The notes under the pieces: model-generated
Seen by the model: the letters and a program-made list of their open reading frames with translations, nothing else
The model's database searches: none
What the model was told of the DNA's origin: nothing
Shown: piece after piece, positions 50,797 through 59,726 of the stretch
How the letters are laid out: each line of letters begins with the position of its first letter
Position numbering within the stretch: the first letter of the stretch is position 1
Translations under genes and position numbers: made by a program
Assembly: GCF_031583145.1 (NCBI RefSeq)
Contig: NZ_CP134050.1
Coordinates: 5,073,501-5,137,500, forward strand
DNA: 64,000 nucleotides
Source of the DNA: Brevibacillus brevis
GTDB lineage: Bacteria; Bacillota; Bacilli; Brevibacillales; Brevibacillaceae
Reading direction: 5' to 3'

Positions 50797-50805
50797 AGTA
50801 TAGCA
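50797..50805 (-). promoter_or_regulatory. Extended -10 promoter of the riboflavin operon
   Basis: TGCTATACT on the minus strand, an extended -10 element with no good -35. Transcription would start near 50790, just before the first FMN aptamer. Confidence 0.55.
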
Positions 50806-50852
50806 CAACTTTGGACAGCGCCGACACTTTTCAGCTGCAAAAGATTTTTGAT

Positions 50853-51503
50853 TCAGCAAATAGCCAATAGCCCGCGCAATTCACTCAGAGCGACAACCGG
50901 AGTGACGCCCCTTCGCTCCATCTCTTGCGCCTCTCCCTGATACGCTATGAACCGGATGCCGGCATCCTGCGCAGCCTTCCCGTCGATCCAGGAGTCGCCC
51001 ACCATCATCCAGGCTGCGGTCGGCCACTCGGGATGCTTTTGCAAAATATAATGGACACCCGAAGGCGACGGCTTCAACTCGGCCATTTGCTCCCTCCCCA
51101 CGATTTCCGCGAAGTAATGGGCGATGCCCGTCTCCTGCAGCGCTTCCTGTGCAGCCGCACAAGCATTGTTGGTGAGTATGTAGAGCCGGTAGCGCTGATG
51201 CAGTGCAGCCAGCACTTCCGCTGCGTGGTCCTCCAGCACAGCTCCGTGCATGCCTTCCTTCTCAACTGCAGCGACGGCTTCCCACATCTGCGCCTCGAGC
51301 CGCTCGGTCATGCGGGCAGACTGTCTCCCGAGCTCGATCAGCTGCGACGCTGTATGCCGCTGCCAATCCAGGTCGGGCTGACAGCAGCCGTTTTCCAGCA
51401 GCAGTGAAAAAATTGCCTGTTTCATCCGTGCAAAGTCGATGCTTGATTTCAGCAAGGTGTTGTCCATATCGAAAATGATCCCTTTGCCATAGTGCTGGTC
51501 CAT
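50853..51503 (-). CDS. HAD superfamily hydrolase (phosphoglycolate phosphatase-like)
   Basis: A 216-residue HAD hydrolase. Motif I is IIFDMDNTLLKSS, motif II LYILTNNA, motif III a lysine in ELKPSPSG, and motif IV MMVGDSWIDGKAA; a small alpha-helical cap lies after motif I. It likely acts on a small phosphoester. I start at ATG 51503 after GGGGAGGAAACG; an upstream extension to 51554 is less likely. It is unlinked to the riboflavin operon, though some HAD enzymes dephosphorylate riboflavin intermediates. Confidence 0.88.
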   Translation of the reverse strand: MDQHYGKGIIFDMDNTLLKSSIDFARMKQAIFSLLLENGCCQPDLDWQRHTASQLIELGRQSARMTERLEAQMWEAVAAVEKEGMHGAVLEDHAAEVLAALHQRYRLYILTNNACAAAQEALQETGIAHYFAEIVGREQMAELKPSPSGVHYILQKHPEWPTAAWMMVGDSWIDGKAAQDAGIRFIAYQGEAQEMERRGVTPVVALSELRGLLAIC

Positions 51504-51671
51504 CGTTTCCTCCCCACAGACGCTTCTGCGATTCGTCTGGCCGTTTTCTTTCATAGTAACGGGAAACCTTCGCCCCGAACACCCTTTTTGTTCATACTGC
51601 TTGAAAGAGCCGCTTTTTGGTGTCGATAATCATTTGGGGATTGTGGTGGGGACAGGCTTATTTCCCTCCTA

Positions 51672-51731
51672 AAACAAAGCAGCGACACCCCGGACATGAC
51701 TGCTCATGTGCTCCGGGGTGTCGCTTTGTTC
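51672..51731 (-). terminator. Long-stem terminator after yunB
   Basis: On the minus strand CGACACCCCGGA pairs with TCCGGGGTGTCG around an inner ACATGA/TCATGT helix, and AACAAAGC with GCTTTGTT outside, giving a stem of about 25 bp followed by TTTAGG. It lies 7 bases past the yunB stop. Confidence 0.7.
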
Positions 51732-51737
51732 GTCCGA

Positions 51738-52466
51738 TCACGGCTGCTCTGGAGGGTTCAAGACATCCTGGCTCTGCGGAGTCTGCGCCCTCGGCACATC
51801 CGGCTTGCCTTCGGGACTGTTGTACAAATACTGCGGCACATCGCCGACGATCAGCGAGTGAGTGATCGGGATTTTCGTAGTGACAGTCTGCTCGTCGGTT
51901 GCAAACGGAATGACGATGCGCAGATCGACCTCCACGAAAATATAGACCGTGGCCAGCACCATGTTGATGCCCGCTTCCTTCAGCTCTGTCTCCAGCCTGG
52001 TCTTGACCGATCCGATCGGCATGAATGTTATGGGCAATTCGGGTCCCATGTTCGCCAAAAAGCTGTTGCCCGTCGCAAGTCCGAGCGGGATCGTCCGGTC
52101 CACCTTTTCCGTCTCGAACTCCTGCAGCTTGTTTTGGACGCGGGAAGTGGTCTCCCCCACGATCCGCGCGTACTCTTTGAAATTGAATTGATACGCCTGA
52201 ATCTGCCCCTGGTTGTCTTTTTCGATCCGAACAATCTGATTAAAGTCGACGCCTTGTTGGGAAATCCGCTTGGTTACCGCATCCGTAATCGCCTCTTTGG
52301 CCAACTGCTCTGTCTTTTGCGAAGCCAGGATCAAGAGCGTCGGCTCCAGCCGTTTTTCCAGGAAGACCAGCGTCTGAATCGACAGGACCAAAAAGATTAC
52401 CACCGCGATAAAGAACGCCTTCGTTCGGGAAAGCGGGTTCTTGAAGCGTCGACGGGGTCGAAACAT
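51738..52466 (-). CDS. yunB: Sporulation protein YunB
   Basis: A 242-residue protein with one N-terminal membrane helix (AFFIAVVIFLVLSIQTLVFLE) and a secreted-side domain containing LILASQKTEQLAKEAITDAV, GNSFLANMGPELPI and KTRLETELKEAGIN, which match YunB. The C-terminal 25 residues are Pro/Gln-rich. In B. subtilis it is mother-cell expressed and needed for efficient sporulation. The start is ATG 52466; GTG 52472 is an alternative with a better-spaced GGGAGGTGA. Confidence 0.92.
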   Translation of the reverse strand: MFRPRRRFKNPLSRTKAFFIAVVIFLVLSIQTLVFLEKRLEPTLLILASQKTEQLAKEAITDAVTKRISQQGVDFNQIVRIEKDNQGQIQAYQFNFKEYARIVGETTSRVQNKLQEFETEKVDRTIPLGLATGNSFLANMGPELPITFMPIGSVKTRLETELKEAGINMVLATVYIFVEVDLRIVIPFATDEQTVTTKIPITHSLIVGDVPQYLYNSPEGKPDVPRAQTPQSQDVLNPPEQP

Positions 52467-52523
52467 CGCCACGCCCGTCACCTCCCAATTGGTACATCCT
52501 ATGGCTTCGGGAGTGAAAAAAGA

Positions 52524-53711
52524 CTATCGTTTGCGCAAGCAGTACCAAGCAAGGCCGAGCAGCCCGAAGAGAAACAGCAGCTGGGCCCCGGCCACCATCC
52601 CGAACAGTCCGAGCTGCCCTGCGAGCGGCGGAGCGGCCACGAAACCAATGAAAAAACCGATGCGGCTCAGCGTACTCTGCACGCCGATCACCCTGCCGCG
52701 AATCTCGTTGTCCGCTTGCTGAAGCAGAGAGCTCCCGTACACCTGAGCTCCCCCGGCGAACAGGCCGGCGACCGTCAGCATCACAAGCACGATCATCGTT
52801 TCCGTGCCCATGAACGCCAATGCGACCGTCAACGCCAGCATCACGGAAGCAGCAAACAGCCGTACGACAAGTCTGGTTCTCCAGCGCGCCGCCACATAAG
52901 AGCCGCCCATCGCTCCGAGGCTCATCGCCGACCACATCAAGCCGTGCAGGAGTGAATCTCCGGCCGCAAGCTTCTGGGCCAGAAACGGCAAGCCGTAATT
53001 GTGCGATGCCGTGCTGATGGACTCAAACAAGGCCAGCAGGCTGATCGCCAAGAGAACGGGCTCTTTACCCAAATACGCGAGAGCTGCCCGAAACCCAACC
53101 GTCTCATGTCCAGGCGTCCCGGCTTTTATCGGGGCCCCAGGCAGTCCCCCTCCCGCTTCGCTCCTCGCCCCGCTCCCCCAGCTCATGCGGGAAAGTACCG
53201 CGGCAGACAGGAAAAAGCTGGAAGCGTCGATGACGATGACGCTCGAATAACCAACGCCGTCTGTCAGGACACCGCCAAGAGCAAAACCGAGGATCCCCAC
53301 GACAGACTCCAGCCTGACCGTCAAACCGTTGATTTTGACCAGATTCTCCTGCCCGAACATCTGTGGCAGAGAGGACTGGAAGCTGACGTGAAACTGGCTG
53401 TACAGCATGCCCTTTAAAAAGGCAGCCGCTACCACGACATAGGGGTGGGGAAAAAAGACGATGGCCATAAGGGCGAGACCCGCTCCCGCATCGCTCGCAA
53501 TCATCGCCCTTCTCCTGTCGACGCGGTCGGCCAATACACCGGCAATGGGACTAAACAAAATTCCCCCGATCTGGCGGGCTACAAAAAAGGCGGTCAACCA
53601 AAACGCGCTGTGCTCAAACGTAAAGATCAGCGCGCTGCACGCGATCAAATCCATGCGCGATCCCAAAGTGGACAGCGCATTGACATACAAATACGTCCTC
53701 ATTCGAATCAT
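52524..53711 (-). CDS. MFS exporter, MefA/EntS-like (DHA3)
   Basis: A 395-residue protein with about 12 membrane helices. The loop motif GVLADRVDRRRAMI between helices 2 and 3 and the QSSLPQMFGQENLVKINGL segment are typical of DHA3 drug or siderophore exporters. A Gly/Ala-rich central loop of about 30 residues follows helix 6. The ATG at 53711 follows AGGAGGTTTGGATAG. The substrate is unknown. Confidence 0.9.
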   Translation of the reverse strand: MIRMRTYLYVNALSTLGSRMDLIACSALIFTFEHSAFWLTAFFVARQIGGILFSPIAGVLADRVDRRRAMIASDAGAGLALMAIVFFPHPYVVVAAAFLKGMLYSQFHVSFQSSLPQMFGQENLVKINGLTVRLESVVGILGFALGGVLTDGVGYSSVIVIDASSFFLSAAVLSRMSWGSGARSEAGGGLPGAPIKAGTPGHETVGFRAALAYLGKEPVLLAISLLALFESISTASHNYGLPFLAQKLAAGDSLLHGLMWSAMSLGAMGGSYVAARWRTRLVVRLFAASVMLALTVALAFMGTETMIVLVMLTVAGLFAGGAQVYGSSLLQQADNEIRGRVIGVQSTLSRIGFFIGFVAAPPLAGQLGLFGMVAGAQLLFLFGLLGLAWYCLRKR

Positions 53712-54080
53712 CTATCCAAACCTCCTGATCATCAGCAGGCGGTCCGGATCGCACGCCCCCGTCTAGCGGGTGCGTACACTGATTGTGGCAGTTGACATGC
53801 GCATGCCTCCTTGTTGTCTAAGATCGTTTGACCCAAGCTACGCTGCAAGGGACGGGGGCGCTTCCCCATGACGTCCTGCACGGCGCTTGGCACCGTACGT
53901 CCATCATATCAGCGGACATGGCATGCGGAAAAGTGCTTCTCCGGAAGTACTCCATGGACGGATCGACTTTCCCTAGGAATATACGCAAACTGCATGATAC
54001 ATTCATTTCATGAAGAAATCATCATTGAAGCGTCGACAAAGAACGTACACGCCCATTTGGCGTTGGAACCCGATTCGAGC
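53712..54080. other. Intergenic region upstream of the MFS gene
   Basis: About 370 bases without a convincing gene. A plus-strand TTGACA at 53792-53797 has only a weak -10 partner 17 bp downstream (TGTCTA). Several short palindromes occur, including GCATGCGCATGC-like repeats around 53795-53806. Two short plus-strand frames (61 and 88 codons) lack ribosome binding sites. Confidence 0.4.
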
Positions 54081-54109
54081 AAAAAGCGCGGGAATCACCC
54101 TCCCGCGCT
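54081..54109 (-). terminator. Terminator of the interrupted exported-protein gene
   Basis: On the minus strand AGCGCGGGA-GGGTGAT-TCCCGCGCT then TTTTT, directly after the stop codon at 54119. Confidence 0.85.
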
Positions 54110-54118
54110 CGCTTGCTT

Positions 54119-55086
54119 CTACTGGCCGATCTGAATCGAGTCCACGATCTTTTGCACGCGATTCTCCATCGACTTGGTCTTGACCCAGTCCGAGATCGTA
54201 AAGGCGATCATGTACGCGTTTTTGCCTTTTTCCAGCAAATAAAACGTCTTCTCAAACCGGGTCCCTCCGTTTTTCCCCTGCGCAACGATCTTGTACCCCT
54301 GCATACCCGCCAGGCTGATCGCTTTGCTCTCCTTTACCACATAGCTGTAGGAAGAGGAATCTTCCTTGATCACTTTTTCGACTTCCGTGCGCACCTCTGA
54401 AAGCCTTCCGGGCCCTGCGATCACGATGGCGTTTCCTCCCGTAAACTCGTACATCCTCGTGCCTTCCGCGCCACTCGTCTCTTTCCAGTGCTCGGGAATG
54501 CTGATGGAAAAATTCAGCCCCGGAATTTTGACTGTCGCCATCGCGTCTCTGTCGATCAACTCGTCGTCCGTGATGTCCCCGAGAGCGGGATTCATCGCGC
54601 CCGTGTCGACGGACAGCGACTGCCTGATCGTCTGAATCAGCTCGGCGGCCTGCTCGGGGGTTGCTTCGGGATCGTAGGCGATCTCTACGTACACTTTGTA
54701 GTCTCCCTTGAAGAAAAAGAAGTCCTGCTCCGGGTACCAGCCGGATCCGTCCGAGGAGCTGAATTTCTGCTCTTTGGCAGGTACGCCCGCGATCGTCGAG
54801 CTCTTCACTTCCGGATCGACCTTCAAATAGCTCTCGTTCACGACATCCCGATACAGCTGTTCGTGCTTTTTCACCCAATCGTCCAGCGTCAGTCCGTCTT
54901 CTTTGGACGTGATCTTGATTTTCAGCCACTGCCGGCCATTCTTGCTGGAAAATTGCGTGAACGTCTGGTTGTACATGTTCTCCCAATCTGCGGGCACCTT
55001 GACTTTCAGGCCAAAGTCCTCATCGGTAAACCAGCGGTATTTGCCCTCGACTGTGGAGATGTCCTTGATGGCTGTCTCCCCTTTAG
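54119..55086 (-). pseudogene. 3' part of an exported-protein gene split by the IS element
   Basis: About 322 codons that continue the frame of the fragment at 56638-57584. It contains two related domains: KYRWFTDEDFGLKVKVPADW near its start and MATVKIPGLNFSISIPEHW about 190 residues later, each a beta-rich PsbP/DUF1795-like unit. There is no start codon or binding site of its own; upstream codons in the same frame belong to the IS. Removing the IS and one copy of the duplicated TTAG restores SLSFPKGETAIKD. If expressed at all, it would only be from the IS. Confidence 0.85.
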
Positions 55087-56637
55087 AAGTCCGGTGAAAA
55101 AGTCCGCGTAAGCAGGCCTTTATCACGGGTTTGTCGAATTTATATCGTAACACGATGATCGAAAGAGTGATTGAACATGAAAGCCTATAAGTCATCGGCT
55201 ATCCAGCCTCAGATGTTCCAATTTGTGGATATGGATGAACTCGTACCGAAAAAGCACATCTTGCGCCAACTGAACGAAGCGCTTGATTTTTCCATCGTCC
55301 ATGATTGGGTGGCGCCGCTGTATACGGAACGTACCGGACGCCCGGCGGCTGACCCGGAGCGGATGGTTCGACTCATGCTGCTTTCGTATTTGTTCAACCA
55401 TTCCGAACGGGAATTGTATCAACTGTTGCCCATGCATGGGGGCTACTTGTGGTTTTGCGGACTGGATTTCGAATCCGTCTTGCGCCCGGATCCATCCAGG
55501 CCGTCCCTGCCGGATCGGACGACCTTGGTGAAGACCCGGAAATTGTGGCGAAAACACGGTATTTTCGACACGCTCATGAAACATGTCGTCGATCAGTGCA
55601 TCGCCGCCGGACTGGTCCAACCCGATGTAGATGCGGGAGTCGACGGTTCCCAAGTACGCGCCAACGCTTCTATCCACAGCTTGAAAGAAATCACTCTGGC
55701 ACCTGTGGAGTCGATTGAAGACTACCTGGCTCGCATGGCCCGGCAAGACGAGCAACCCGAAGGTGACGCCGCTGATTCCGATGATGACAGACGGCCGCCC
55801 GCACCGCCCACGCGAACAGAACGGCGTCTGGAAGACGAAGCGACACATGAAGATTTTCATGGCAAAAGGTTCTCGAACAAGACCTACCGCAGCGTGACGG
55901 ACCCGGATGCTCGCTTGTACAAAAAGAGCAACGGTCAGGAAGCGCATTTGCGGTATTTGGTGCATCATGTGACGGATGTCAAATCCGGCGTCATTCTGTC
56001 TACGCAAGCGAGCATCGCGTCCGGAACGGCTGAACGCGAGACGAGCTTGCAACAGCTGGCCGCGATCCGTTTTGCCCATCCGCAAATCCGGATTCGCACG
56101 CTTTCTGCCGATAAAGCCTACGGTACGACAGATTATCTGCAAGCGCTGTTCGAGCAAGGGATTATTCCTCTGGTTTCGCTTCGCAACCTGGCACTGGAAG
56201 ATGTACCGACTTGGAAACGCCAAACGAACGATCCGAAGAAACAACGCAAGCGTCTGGCCAAAATCCGAGAAATCCAAATCCGCAACAAAGCCAAACAAAT
56301 TCAGCTCAAGGGTTCTTACCGTCATCTGCAAAAGTTACGGACGCGGTGCGAGCATGTGTTTGCCGAAAGCAAAGTCGCGCATGGCCTGGGTCGCGCGCGG
56401 AGCCGCGGCCTGGATTGCATGCAGGAGCAGGCACTGCTCACGGCAATCGTTCAAAATCTGAAAAAACTATGCCGGTTTAAGAAGAAACGACCCCAAACCG
56501 GTATTTCGGCATGTCCAAAACCGAAATCCGTGATGATGGAGGCGGTGTCGGACCTGCTCATTTCGGCGTTGGTTGGGTTGTTTTCCTCTTTTTTCATGCC
56601 GAAGAGACGGATACAACTGACTTAAATCACCGGACTT
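55087..56637. mobile_element. IS1182-family insertion sequence, 1551 bp
   Basis: Terminal inverted repeats begin AAGTCCGGTGA at both ends, with further matches (AAGTC) inside, imperfect beyond 11 bp. The flanks show a 4-bp direct repeat TTAG (55083-55086 and 56638-56641). One intact transposase gene fills the element on the plus strand. It is inserted in the minus-strand exported-protein gene, and excision of IS plus one TTAG restores that frame exactly. Confidence 0.93.
55177..56625 (+). CDS. IS1182 family transposase
   Basis: A 482-residue DDE transposase with an N-terminal DUF772-type domain (PEFVDMDELVPKKH-like start: QFVDMDELVPKKHILRQLNE; MLLSYLFNHSERELYQLL). Predicted catalytic residues are D156 (GVDGSQVRAN), D312 (LSADKAYGT) and E397 (HVFAESKVAHGLGRAR). 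A charged DDDRRPPAPP linker separates the first two. The frame is complete, so the element may be active. I use ATG 55177 although TTG 55171 is in frame; the binding site GAGTGATTG is weak, as often seen in transposases. Confidence 0.95.
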   Translation: MKAYKSSAIQPQMFQFVDMDELVPKKHILRQLNEALDFSIVHDWVAPLYTERTGRPAADPERMVRLMLLSYLFNHSERELYQLLPMHGGYLWFCGLDFESVLRPDPSRPSLPDRTTLVKTRKLWRKHGIFDTLMKHVVDQCIAAGLVQPDVDAGVDGSQVRANASIHSLKEITLAPVESIEDYLARMARQDEQPEGDAADSDDDRRPPAPPTRTERRLEDEATHEDFHGKRFSNKTYRSVTDPDARLYKKSNGQEAHLRYLVHHVTDVKSGVILSTQASIASGTAERETSLQQLAAIRFAHPQIRIRTLSADKAYGTTDYLQALFEQGIIPLVSLRNLALEDVPTWKRQTNDPKKQRKRLAKIREIQIRNKAKQIQLKGSYRHLQKLRTRCEHVFAESKVAHGLGRARSRGLDCMQEQALLTAIVQNLKKLCRFKKKRPQTGISACPKPKSVMMEAVSDLLISALVGLFSSFFMPKRRIQLT

Positions 56638-57584
56638 TTAGGGAAGGACAAGGAAAAGCTGTCGAGCAAATCTTTATAGCTGTTGTACTTGGCCGGATTG
56701 CGGAAGTCTGCCTCGTCCTTGATCTCCAGTGTCACGTAGTAAATCCTTGTGCCGCTCTGGTAGGCTCTCTCTTCATTGATTCCGCCGTCGTCCCCTTTGG
56801 AAATCAGCCGAGCGTACGGCTGCGTAGGATCGTTGACGTATCCTTTGGACAATACCGGATATTCCGTCGAGTCTGCGAGTCTTGTGAGCAGACCGTTTCC
56901 TGACAGGTTTTCCGGCTGCCCGTCCACGATGTAGACGTACAGCCGATACGCTTCCTTGGCATCGCTGAAGCTGACGAAGTCTCCCTGGAAGCTCTGGGCA
57001 TTTTTGATCAACCCTGTCGGATACTTCATGTGCCAGCCGTAATAGCTGTCGCCAATCAGCGTCTTCCCAATGTCGCTGTCCAGAGAGACATCTGTCCGGG
57101 CGACCTCCTCCTGCTTGGTTCCGACCAGGCTGACGTCCTTTGTCTTGGCGTCCGTCGTGACCGCAATGCCCATGACCTGGTTCAACAGCGTGAGCGGCAC
57201 CATCGTCTTGCCGTTTTTCACCTCGGGCGAAGCCGTCAGCGTCGTCTCCCTTCCGTTGATCCACGCCTGCTTGCTGCCTGCCTTCAGCTTGATGACCTTG
57301 CCGTTGTAGGACATTTCAATCATCTGATTCTGGCTGTCGTACTGCAAGGTGGCGCCAAAAGCGGCCGTCAGCAGACTGAGCGGAATCATCGTCGTTCCCT
57401 GGGACACGTAAGGCTGCTCGATCGCGATTGCCTGCCCGTTGACGTTTGCCTGGGCGGCGTTCAATTGGAGCTTTACTTCCACGCTTCTGTCAGAATGCTC
57501 CGCCGCCGATACCGACTGATTCGTCAGCAGGGCCGCCGACAGAGCAGCTGTCACGCAAAGCATTTGCCATTTCCTCTGAATCAT
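56638..57584 (-). pseudogene. 5' part of an exported copper-amine-oxidase-like-domain protein gene, disrupted by IS
   Basis: About 316 native codons up to the insertion, after which five codons read into the IS (SPVI then stop at 56622). A signal peptide ends SVSAAE near residue 28. Residues 35-155 are two copies of a stalk-type amine oxidase N-terminal domain (VNGQAIAIEQPYVSQGTTMI, WINGRETTLTASPEVKNGKT), then a beta-rich domain with YYGWHMKYP. ATG 57584 follows GGGGGAAGAG, 28 bases after the HtrA-like gene. The stub may still be secreted. Intact length would be about 636 residues. Confidence 0.88.
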
Positions 57585-57611
57585 CCGACTCTTCCCCCAT
57601 CCTTTTCCTTG

Positions 57612-58652
57612 CTACGGTTTCGTCGCGAACGTCACTTTGCGCTTGATCAAGTCGCCTCCCGACTGCGCGACGATTTCCACCGTCTGCCCGGGCAAGTACC
57701 GCTTGAGCAGCTCGTTGAACTCGACGACCGTCGTGAACGGTACCTGGTTGACCGAATAAATGACATCTCCTGTCTGAAAGCCCGCCTTCTCTGCCGGAGA
57801 ACCCGGGTCCACCCTGACCACCCGCAAAGGCTCCTTGGTCGGCAGTCCCACGACTGCTGCCCAGCTTTCCTCCAGCTCCGCACCCAAGTAAGGCCGGTTT
57901 ACTTTCCCATATGTAAAAAAGTGGCTCATGACGTACTGGGCGGTGTCAGCCGGGATAGCGAAGCTCAAATTGTCGATCCCCACCGAGACGAATTTGAGCG
58001 AATTGATCCCGACTACTTCTCCCTTGAGATTGACGAGCGGTCCCCCGCTATTTCCAGGATTGATGGAAGCATCGGTTTGAATCAGGCGGTAGGTCGAGTT
58101 GACGGAACGGTCGACTCCGCTGATGATCCCCGCCGATGCCGAATTGCGAAGCGAGACCGAAATCGGCGTCCCGATCGCCACCACGGTTTCCCCTACCTTG
58201 ATGGAATAATTGGGAGCGAAGGTGGCTGGCGATAGTCCCGTAGCAGCAATTTTCACCAAGGCCAAGTCGCTCTCCTCGTCCATATTGGTCACCGTCCCGG
58301 CGAACTGACGGCCGTCGACCGTGATGACGGTCAAGCTGTCCATCTCTTTTACGACATGCGCATTCGTCAGGATCCAGCCGTCAGCCTTGACTACCAAGCC
58401 CGTCCCATGCGCCAGATTGAAGCGGTTGTCTCTCGCAGCTCCTCTCCCGTCTGGCTTCCCCACGATCGCGACAACACTCGGCGACACGCGGGCGATGACA
58501 CCGGGAATGTCCGTCTGTGCGGCGGTCAAAGCTGGCTTCGTTGCCGGAGCAGGCGTTTTGGCCGGCCCAGCCGCATGGGCCCACGGAGCACAGACGCTTG
58601 CGGCCGCGAGGGCAATTAGCCCTCCTGCCAGCAGGCATTTTTGTCTCTTCAT
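57612..58652 (-). CDS. HtrA/DegP-like serine protease with PDZ domain, secreted
   Basis: A 346-residue S1C protease. A signal peptide ends WAHAAG near residue 28, then the catalytic triad H99 (LTNAHVV), D129 (ESDLALVKI) and S202 (NPGNSGGPL), and a C-terminal PDZ domain (PYLGAELEESWAAVV, PGSPAEKAGFQTGDVI). There is no transmembrane helix besides the signal, unlike Bacillus HtrA. The ATG at 58652 is 9 bases after GGTGGGGG. It is cotranscribed with the disrupted gene. Confidence 0.93.
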   Translation of the reverse strand: MKRQKCLLAGGLIALAAASVCAPWAHAAGPAKTPAPATKPALTAAQTDIPGVIARVSPSVVAIVGKPDGRGAARDNRFNLAHGTGLVVKADGWILTNAHVVKEMDSLTVITVDGRQFAGTVTNMDEESDLALVKIAATGLSPATFAPNYSIKVGETVVAIGTPISVSLRNSASAGIISGVDRSVNSTYRLIQTDASINPGNSGGPLVNLKGEVVGINSLKFVSVGIDNLSFAIPADTAQYVMSHFFTYGKVNRPYLGAELEESWAAVVGLPTKEPLRVVRVDPGSPAEKAGFQTGDVIYSVNQVPFTTVVEFNELLKRYLPGQTVEIVAQSGGDLIKRKVTFATKP

Positions 58653-58830
58653 CTTCAACATCCCCCACCGGTTTCTTTCACTACCATCCGTATACTGCCT
58701 GCTTTTCATAGCAAATGGGCCGCTCATCTCACAGAGGCGACCTGTCTCCTCCTGATGCTGACGTTCTCACCGCTTCCCTCTTCGTTTCATATTCTGATGA
58801 TAAACAAGATTTCCGCTTGGGAGGTTTCAC

Positions 58831-59313
58831 ATGATTCATGCCCTACTGGAAAAAGCATTCGGCTCCCTGTCTTCTCCTACCCCTGCTGAGCTCGGATCGG
58901 CCCTGGTCTCGCTCCCGCTCAGCCTCGACACGATCATCCCGTACCTTCCGCAGCCGGCGGACCTTCCCTATGGACGCAAGGTTTTGCTCGCCACGGAACA
59001 CGTTGAAATCGTCCTCATCCTGCTGCCTCCCGCCCAGGAGTCGGCTCCCCATAATCACGGCCAGTCGTTTGGCTGGGAATGGATCCTTTCCGGGGATCTT
59101 ACCAACGTCATCTATACGCTTTCCGAAGACGGGCTACGCCCGGAACAAGCCTTCACGGTCGGCGCGGGAGAAAGCTGCTTCGTCGCTCCCGGAGAAATTC
59201 ACGCCATCGCGAACCGCGGAGATGTCCCGGTCGTCTCCCTCAACGCCTATTCACCGCCGCTGCGCCACTGCCGGCAATTCCAAGCAGAGCAGAAGGGTAC
59301 TCCTATAATTTAA
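58831..59313 (+). CDS. Cysteine dioxygenase-type cupin protein
   Basis: A 160-residue cupin of the cysteine dioxygenase I type. Metal ligands are expected from HNHGQSFGWEWILSG (two His) and from GEIHAIAN (third His); this arrangement matches bacterial thiol dioxygenases. It would oxidise cysteine or 3-mercaptopropionate to the sulfinate. The ATG at 58831 follows CTTGGGAGGTTTCAC. It is divergent from the HtrA-like gene and convergent with the thiosulfate genes. Confidence 0.82.
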   Translation: MIHALLEKAFGSLSSPTPAELGSALVSLPLSLDTIIPYLPQPADLPYGRKVLLATEHVEIVLILLPPAQESAPHNHGQSFGWEWILSGDLTNVIYTLSEDGLRPEQAFTVGAGESCFVAPGEIHAIANRGDVPVVSLNAYSPPLRHCRQFQAEQKGTPII

Positions 59314-59405
59314 CATATGTGCCTGTTATTCCTTCCATGTCTGCGAACTGCCAAGCTGTATTTCGAACACGTATCTGCTCCCCCGTCTCAGCTCTGCCAA
59401 GAAAG

Positions 59406-59484
59406 AAAAACTCCCCGCTGACCGGTACCCGGTTTCATCCCAGCAGATGAACACCAGCACCCAGTCAAAGGGGAGCTCTTTTTG
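59406..59484. terminator. Possible bidirectional terminator between cupin and tusA genes
   Basis: An AAAAACTCCCC arm and a distant GGGGAGCTCTTTTT arm bracket a 50-base loop with partial pairing. The symmetric A and T runs suit two convergent genes, but the large loop makes this uncertain. Confidence 0.45.
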
Positions 59485-59489
59485 ATTCC

Positions 59490-59714
59490 CTATTTCTTTT
59501 TCACAGTGATGGTCCAGGACGCATCATCCAGTTGTTCGTAGCGTGTAATGGAGTGGCCTGCTTCCGCTGCCCACCGCGGGATGCTCTCGGTCGCCTGCGT
59601 GCAGTCGAAATCGATGACCAGCTCATCGCCGCTGCTGAGCGTCTCCATCTTTTCTTTGGCCTCAATCAAAGGAAAGGGACATACCATTCCCAGCACTTCC
59701 AGTTTGTGTTGCAT
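59490..59714 (-). CDS. tsuB: TusA-like sulfurtransferase (TsuB)
   Basis: A 74-residue TusA-family protein. The conserved CPxP sulfur-carrying motif is in LGMVCPFPLIEAK, and DCTQATESIPRWAAEAGHSI follows, as in the family. In thiosulfate uptake operons this protein accepts sulfur from the membrane protein TsuA. The ATG at 59714 follows TAGGAGGAATCGCAA, 12 bases past the tsuA stop. Confidence 0.88.
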   Translation of the reverse strand: MQHKLEVLGMVCPFPLIEAKEKMETLSSGDELVIDFDCTQATESIPRWAAEAGHSITRYEQLDDASWTITVKKK

Positions 59715-59726
59715 TTGCGATTCCTC

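Noticed and set aside
53828..54013. A 61-codon plus-strand frame in the gap before the MFS gene
   Set aside because: No ribosome binding site, no family resemblance, and codon use unlike its neighbours.
55087..56637. Composite transposon or cargo-bearing element
   Set aside because: Only one transposase gene fits within the inverted repeats; the flanking genes are the two halves of one host gene.
58838..59308. A 156-codon frame overlapping the cupin gene
   Set aside because: It is a Ser/Arg-rich frame-shifted shadow, whereas the frame from 58831 has a binding site and the cupin histidine motifs.
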